Shown here in pieces: positions 58,097 through 64,000 of a stretch of DNA of 64,000 nt (position 1 is its first letter; the number at the start of each line of letters is the position of its first letter). The position numbers were made by a program, and so were the translations under genes. The stretch spans positions 1,798,001-1,862,000 of the forward strand of contig OY756140.1 of the NCBI GenBank assembly GCA_963576785.1, given 5' to 3'. The notes beneath the pieces were generated by a model. The model was not told the origin of the DNA. It searched no databases and saw only the letters and a program-made list of their open reading frames with translations. The DNA is from Chlorophyllum brunneum. Lineage: Eukaryota; Basidiomycota; Agaricomycetes; Agaricales; Agaricaceae.

Positions 58097-59156
58097 TTAC
58101 TTCTTGCCATTGACAGCGACCCATTGGGCCCTCGCTCCAAGCAAAGAGGAGATCAAACTGCAGGCAACGTTAATCAAGGTGATGCCCAGACAAGCCCGAA
58201 GACGTACCCCAAGATACCCAAAGCTCCCTCGCTGATGTTCAAGATGCCAGACCCGGTGGCGGGTATCCAGACATCGCACATATCAATTACGAATTGTTGG
58301 CGAGTAGCCGCGCGCGCACTGTCGAGGAAGGTTGTTATTTTTTATCAGTAGTTGAATTAAGATTGACATACGTCACGATAGCACCCAGCTTGGTCTCACG
58401 GGCAGCTTCCTCACCAAGATCTTTCTCACCCCATGGTGAAGAGCCCTGCAATCTTCTTTCTTCCATGTTGAGTCTCGCGGTCTGAAATGGCATTAGGGTT
58501 ACCGCCGATGCTAGTCTCACAACTTGCCTTAATTACGCTGTTCACGATGCTGAAGACAATGCCCGCGAACCAGAACTGGAAAGACCTCTTTGCGACCCGC
58601 TGAGCAGTTCGGGAGTCCAAATTAATGAACTTGATATTGTTAGCCTAAAAGCGAGCTTGAGTATTCTGCCTGACCGTTTTGCTCAAGGGTTAGGCCACAT
58701 ACCCAAACCAGTACATCGTAGGTGAGGTATCCGAAGTAGCCAATCTGTCTTGCGACTGTTGCGATAGTTTCCGCAGTTGGTCCGGGTGCGAAGCTAGCCT
58801 TCAGTGCAGCCTGCAGGTGTTCCATCGGTTTACCAAGGCGCATCACTATTGAGAATGTTAAGAATCGAAATCAACAGAATTATAAAATGGTAACGTACAT
58901 TTCCTCGCAGTACCAAGGTGGGTTTTGAGACTTGCCCATCGGGTAGCCTCTTCTTTCTTTCCTATGGTGAGTAAGTACCAGGCATAGAAGCGTGCAAAAT
59001 ATTGAACAGCACGATATGCCTATGATCATTGAGAACGATGTCGGTGGGGGCGATAGAGAAGCTAGGTACCTTGTCCCTGCCCAAGGTAGTGCCTCCGTAT
59101 TTCAAACTCTGAGAGATGACGGGATGAAAGACGGCTTGTGAAGCAACACTAGCCAT
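58097..59156 (-). CDS. PEX11: Peroxisomal membrane proliferation factor PEX11
   Basis: 249 aa in seven exons: 59156-59070, 59019-58899, 58845-58703, 58644-58528, 58481-58372, 58318-58208, 58157-58097. PEX11 tubulates and divides peroxisomes through an N-terminal amphipathic helix. Seen: LGRDKAYRAVQYFARFYAWY, a RLGKPMEHLQAAL segment, IGYFGYLTYDVLVWANN, AKRSFQFWFAGIVFSI and the C-terminal FVIDMCDVWIPATGSGIL. Intron 4 (58527-58482) has a textbook GC donor, AAG|GCAAGT; a GT donor three bases inside it gives the wrong frame. Confidence 0.93.
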
Positions 59157-59915
59157 TGCCAATGTGGTTGTTTGTAGGCAGTGGGCGTAAGAGAAACAGG
59201 TCTTATCTCCACCTCCGTGAACCGAATAACACGTGATTATTGGACGCCGGTGGCGGTGCACGGGTTCTACGCCTACCCCTGTGCAACCACAAGAAGATCT
59301 CTTATGCCCATAGCAGAAATACCCCTTTTGCATGTCTAAGTAGAACATTAGGAGGGACCTTTATTCGGGTGAAGATTGAGGGACTTTCAGCGGCCAGATT
59401 GGCAAGTAGCCTACACGGCATGGAAATGCCTGAAATTCTTTCAAAAATAGTTTTAGCTTTTGATCTGGTCCTCCGGGAACATGACCGCTGCGTAGTGGTG
59501 TCTAGGCAGCCTGCCTCGTGAAGTACAGGAACTCATACTGTACTACTTTCCGAGTGCCGTTGGCGGTTATACATAGATATGTACCTTCGTAGTTTGACGA
59601 GTGCATTCAGCTGTCAGATCTGCTTTAGGAGATATTTGCCCACTCATGCTGAAAAACTACTCCTTCAGCGACTCAGGTTGAGGAATCCGCGGAGATGCTC
59701 GGCTTATTGAGGTTATGTTCAGTTGTTCATGAGCTCAGCACACCTTGAGCAACCCCGAACACTGCCTAAGTTCGCAAGTTCGCATCTGCATCCAGCGGGA
59801 GAAGTCGGACGGCAAAAGCCGTCCAAGTTGAAGCCGGAACTCTGCTCCTCTGGCCGACCTTCAGAGACTTTCGTAACCCTGGTTTAGTTCTAACACGTCT
59901 CGTGTTTATACTTCC
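59157..59915. other. Divergent promoter between PEX11 and fumarase
   Basis: 759 bp between divergent genes. It contains a short direct repeat (GTTCGCA twice, about 59771-59786) and a pyrimidine-rich stretch before the fumarase ATG. No gene seen. Confidence 0.45.
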
Positions 59916-62078
59916 ATGTATACCACTGTTGCTCGCCGTATACCACGTCAGGTGAAAGTCACTTTATCACAGGCTCGTTCTCACTATTCTCACGTGATAC
60001 TAATTTGCGTCTAGATACTCTGCTCTAGGCTCTCAGGACAAAGATTCTTCTCCTCTTCCATCTATCTAATGGCAAGTTTAACCAGATTTGTGTGACCTAG
60101 AGTGCTGACAGCGTCAAGTAGGACTCGCAAAGATACCGTGTGGAACGCGACACATTTGGAGATCTTCAGGTTCCGGCTGACCGCTACTGGGGTGCGCAGA
60201 CGCAAAGGTGAAGAGGCACGCATTCCGGTAGTGACCTGCATTGAGTATCCTTGCGTTTAGATCCCTCCAGAACTTCGACATTGGCGGACCCACTGAGCGG
60301 TTGCCCCTCCCTCTCATCCAAGCTTTTGGTATCATCAAGAAAGCTGCCGCTATCGTGAACACTGGTTATGGAATGGACCCTAAGATCGCTAACGCCATTC
60401 AGAAGGCCGCTGATGATGTGAAGTTCATTCATTGTTCTTTTCCAGGACCAGTATTCATAAAGTGCCTCATTTTTAGGTTATTTCTGGAAAGTTAGTCGAG
60501 CATTTTCCATTGGTGGTTTTTCAGACTGGCAGTGGTACACAGAGCAACATGAATGCCAATGAGGTGAGTTCGGTTAGGAGTGAGATGTGGCGAAAGCGTT
60601 TTGATCATCATTTGGAAGGTGATCTCGAACCGTGCCATTGAGATCCTCGGAGGTGAACTTGGCTCCAAGAAACCTGTTCATCCCAATGACCATGTTAACA
60701 GAAGCCAAAGTAGTAACGATACGTACGTTTTGTCACCACAGACAGAGGTGTGGCTCATTAGTTCGCAGCTTCCCAACCGCCATGCACATTGCCGCCGTCA
60801 CCGAGCTCAATCACAATTTGATTCCTGCCCTGACTGAATTGCGCAATGCCCTAGACAAAAAGGCTAAAGTCTTTGGTGGGATCATTAAGATCGGCCGCAC
60901 CCACCTGCAAGTATGTCTTGTAGATGCACATACTCAAGAATATACCCATGACATCATCGGATATTAGGATGCTACACCTCTGACTCTCGGCCAAGAATTT
61001 AGTGGTTATGTACAGCAAATCACTAATGCCATCGACCGTGCCAAGGATGTTCTCCCTCGCTTGAGCTTGTTGGCGCAGGGAGGTACTGCTGTTGGAACGG
61101 TATGCACATTTTGAACAAATTTTTATTTCCGACTTTTGACGACATGCGTCACAGGGTCTTAATACCAAAAAGGGTTTTGATGTCAAGTTTGCTTCGGAGG
61201 TATCCAAGCTCACTGGTCTTGAATTCAAGACCGCGCCGAACAAGGTAGGTCTTCATCGGCACAGCAGTACGACGCGAGTCGGTGTTCATCGTCCCCTAGT
61301 TCGAGGCTTTAGCTGCCCATGATGCCCTCGTTGAGGCACATGGTGCTTTAAACGTGATCGCATGTTCGTTAATGAAGGTCGCCAATGACATTCGGTATTT
61401 GGGATCCGGACCGCGGTGTGGTCTAGGTGAATTGAGCCTGCCCGAGAACGAGCCGGGTAGCAGTATTATGCCTGGCAAAGTCAACCCCACGCAGTGCGAA
61501 GCGTTGACAATGGTTGCGGCGCAGGTGATGGGCAACCAGACTACTGTCAGTGTTGCTGGGGCCAGTGGCCAATTTGAGGTTGGCGTACTTTTGCTGAGCT
61601 CCAGTATTATCAAGCGGCTGATGAATTTGCAATGCACTAGCTTAATGTGTTCAAGCCCGTGATCATTAAAAATGTGCTGCAGAGCATCCGTCTAATCAGT
61701 GATGGTGGGGTGACAAATGAGATTTTATGTGGGAAGCACTGCTGATTTGGTGATCTGTGACTAGGCGCCCGGTCGTTCACGAAGAACTGTGTCGTGGGCA
61801 TTGAAGCGAACGAGAAGCGTATTAATGCACTGTTGAACGAGTCTCTGATGTTGGCTACAATCCTCAACAGTCACCTTGGTTATGACAGTGAGTGGTGGTG
61901 GATCGGGTGGGGTCAGGGCTGACATGGATATTTTGTAGGTGTTGCCAAGTGTGCGAAGAAAGCGCACAAGGAAGGGACTACGCTGAGGGAGGCAACAGTA
62001 GCACTGGGACTTTTGACGCCCGAGGAGTTTGACGAGAAAGTGCGGCCTGAGCTGATGCTGTACCCAGATGGGGCGTAG
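59916..62078 (+). CDS. FUM1: Fumarate hydratase (class II), mitochondrial with possible cytosolic form
   Basis: Converts fumarate to malate in the TCA cycle; 498 aa. Exons: 59916-59951, 60015-60071, 60122-60207, 60261-60417, 60477-60563, 60619-60722, 60769-60910, 60968-61099, 61155-61244, 61300-61578, 61641-61704, 61765-61887, 61939-62078. Exons 1-2 give a basic presequence ([20 protein letters not shown]...). The enzyme body starts [20 protein letters not shown]. Active-site regions [14 protein letters not shown], the histidine-containing [19 protein letters not shown] and the mobile loop [13 protein letters not shown] are intact. Intron 2 (60072-60121) has a GC donor, GCAAGT, right after an in-frame ATG that could start a cytosolic form, [11 protein letters not shown]. 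Confidence 0.94.
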
Positions 62079-62397
62079 AGTAGCGGTATCGGTTAGAATA
62101 GCGGAAGGGTTGCCATAACGGGGATTGTTTCCGAGAGAAAGCAAAATCCGCCAAGGATCAGAAGGAGTGAGGGCGTATCGCCTCTTGCCTTTGCAGTGAC
62201 TCGTCACCTGGTCCGAGAGAGACAGGACTTGTGCCACGCAGCCCTTTTGCTGACAGTTTCTGGCTCTGTCCCAGACTCAACGCCAGCCCACCTTCCATTT
62301 TCGTCACACCTCTCTTCCCGTCGAGGCGCCTGTCCCGCTGTTGTCGTGGCCCGTCCAGCATCCCACGAGGCTCACCACCTCTTCTTCTCTTCTCTCC
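62079..62397. other. Intergenic between fumarase and the INO80-like gene
   Basis: 319 bp. The part before 62398 is very C/T-rich, a common feature of fungal promoters and leaders. No separate gene seen. Confidence 0.45.
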
Positions 62398-64000
62398 ATG
62401 TCCCTCAGCCGCATCCTCAACGATGATCCCGTCCCTCCCCACAACTCCAGGCTTCCCCGTCCTCCTCCGTCACCTAACCCTTCCCCTGAGCCCGCCTTCG
62501 ACAACGACCGTCCTCGTCCACAACAGGACCGCCGTATTTCCTCCTCTTCGCACCACCGCCCGTCTCTCTACAACCAGGACCCGCCTACCTCGCCACGAAG
62601 CTTCCATCCCCAGCCAGGGCCGTTCCAATCATCAACCCGTGATTGGGATTCGTACTCAGGTGAATGGCCTCGCGACCAAGGCCCTGCCAGTCACGAGAGT
62701 TCCTTTTATCACGACCAACAAGCATCCCGATACATGTCCCCGGACCCTTCTCGTCCAGCTGTCGCCGGTCATGATTCTGAACCAGAGATGCTCAGTCGCA
62801 AGCGCAGAAAAAACACAAACGATAATTCCTCGTATACTTCTGTTGCCCCACGACGCGTAAGTCTTTTGTTTCACTCCTATCCCTCCGTACTTACTGGTCC
62901 TCGTCTCCTAGGGACCTCCTCGCAAAAGGTCCAAGCGCGCAAAGCAGATGCGAGCTTCGCCTGACCTCGATTCCACCCCCAAGCACTATGACGTACAACC
63001 TGAACCCGCTGACGGGGACAACAACCCCATCTCTTCCGATCTCGAGGACTGTGAGGATCTCTGGAAATCTGAGCTCGACGAGTACACTATCTATACGAAG
63101 AAGCGCCAACAACAAATAGAGAAATGGTTTGAGGCGAGTGTCATTGTCAGTTTCCACAGTTGTTATGTCTTCGTGTCCATCTCATAAAAGTGTTAGGAGC
63201 AAAACACTATGGCTGCACAACGTCTTTCACATCATTATGCATCTCGTATTGCCAGTATCCCATTGCCTCCACCTTCTCCTCCCCAAAAAATTCGTATAAC
63301 GCCGAGCGCGGGCACTCATAGAGATTTGTCGCTCCCCGAAAACGGCCATGAACTCGACGAGCAGGGTCGCATCAGGGAAGAACGACGGCGTCGACTAGAT
63401 GCTGAAGACGCTGCTCTTGAACTCGAGCGTTCTGTGTACGAGGATGTTGGCCATATTTTCGATGACTCACTGCCTGTCCCAAGCAAGGCCAAGGGTAAGG
63501 GCAAGGAGGCGACCAAGCGTCTTGTGCCCTCAGCAGAATCTGATTCTGGAAGCGAGTTAGAGATCCCCAGGAAGGGTGATTTTGGTGCACCCGCACACAA
63601 GAAGCGCAAGATTGACAGGGACGCCGCGAGCGTTGCTGATGACTTCGAGAGGTCTATGGCTGATGCTCCCTTGACACTCAAGGTTCCTGGGTCTAAAGTC
63701 AAAGGCAGGGGTAAACAAACACGAGAGCCCACACCGGAAAGCATCTCAGCGACGCCCAAAGCTGGGCGCAAGAAGCCTGGTCCCAAGAAGAAGTTCGGTC
63801 TCGCTGCTGAACTTGAAGCAGAAATTGCTTCACACCCTCCCTCTGTGGCCGGGGATGCTACCCCTGCATATTCTCGACCTGCATCGCCTGCCCCGACCAT
63901 CTCTTCCGTTGTATATGACCTCGATGAGCCGATTCCACCCCTGAAGAAAGCGAAAAAGGTTGATGATGCCTCTATGATGAAACGCGTGAAGTCGCTGGAA
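62398..64000 (+). CDS. INO80: INO80-like chromatin remodelling ATPase, N-terminal part (cut by window end)
   Basis: Exons 62398-62856, 62912-63145 and 63197 to the window end (>499 aa, 3' incomplete). It opens MSLSRILNDDPVPP, then a Pro/Ser/Arg-rich disordered region with nuclear-type basic clusters (SRKRRKN, PPRKRSKRAKQ). A conserved-looking block follows: LWKSELDEYTIYTKKRQQQI and EKWFEAS, joined to MAAQRLSHHYASRIASIPLP. After that come Lys/Glu-rich linkers and a GRKKPGPKKKFG AT-hook-like motif. This order is what I know of basidiomycete INO80 proteins ahead of the DBINO and SNF2 domains, but those diagnostic domains lie outside the window, so the name is tentative. Confidence 0.65.

Noticed and set aside
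1..64000. Mobile elements, tRNA/rRNA genes, CRISPR arrays, biosynthetic gene cluster
   Set aside because: I saw no transposase, reverse transcriptase, long terminal repeats, tRNA B-box context or array structure. The P450 and the adenylation enzyme are 28 kb apart with housekeeping genes between, so no cluster is supported. A short RNA gene could have escaped a manual read.

Overview
The window reads as nuclear DNA of a filamentous basidiomycete (Agaricomycetes). Gene content and style recall Cantharellales such as Rhizoctonia/Ceratobasidium, but that placement is an impression, not a test. The evidence is dense, mostly unique genes (33 models in 64 kb), many short introns of about 45-75 nt with fungal GT...branch...AG signals, very small exons, and families such as SLS1, HapX, SPB1 and a Zn2Cys6 regulator. 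I see no transposon, rRNA, CRISPR array or bacterial-type operon. I built the exon models by hand from splice signals, reading frame and recalled family conservation. Exon lengths were checked for frame consistency, but nothing was aligned by computer.

Layout. 0-6 kb: a 5'-truncated P450 whose K-helix motif is missing, prephenate dehydratase, and a 17-exon Zn2Cys6 transcription factor. 6-14.4 kb, all on the minus strand: a large single-pass membrane protein, Rac1 GTPase, a 640-aa zinc-finger-like protein and a DUF423 membrane protein. 14.4-25.6 kb: rRNA methyltransferase SPB1, mitochondrial SLS1, eIF3b and the iron regulator HapX. 25.7-35.2 kb: a PPR-like protein, a stand-alone adenylation enzyme, an XRCC2-like recombinase and a coiled-coil protein. 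35.4-43.9 kb: SLX9, two tandem drug/metabolite-type transporters, a four-TM protein back to back with a NIP30/FAM192A protein, and splicing factor ESS2. 44.4-54.5 kb: NudE, exosome CSL4, pyruvate dehydrogenase E2, a DUF6697-like coiled-coil protein, KAE1 and a GT8 glycosyltransferase. 54.8-64 kb: ribosomal protein S28, lipoyl synthase, CMC1, PEX11, fumarase and the start of an INO80-like ATPase.

How the genes relate. Most are unrelated housekeeping genes, but several themes recur. Ribosome and translation functions: SPB1, SLX9, eIF3b, RPS28, KAE1 (tRNA t6A). RNA processing: CSL4, ESS2. Mitochondrial or organelle metabolism: lipoyl synthase and its target PDH-E2, fumarase, CMC1, SLS1, PPR, PEX11. 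Several neighbours share very short divergent promoters: LAT1/CSL4 145 bp, LIPA/CMC1 168 bp, and the four-TM protein/NIP30 pair with start codons 31 bp apart.

The most interesting signals concern gene structure: six GC-AG introns among about 160 modelled, a zinc cluster split by exons of 12, 18 and 5 nt, start-codon-only first coding exons in SLX9 and RPS28, and a fumarase whose exon 2 ends exactly on a possible alternative ATG. A HapX gene with a perfect ATCWGATAA site just upstream is the best regulatory candidate. I found no clearly new multi-gene system.
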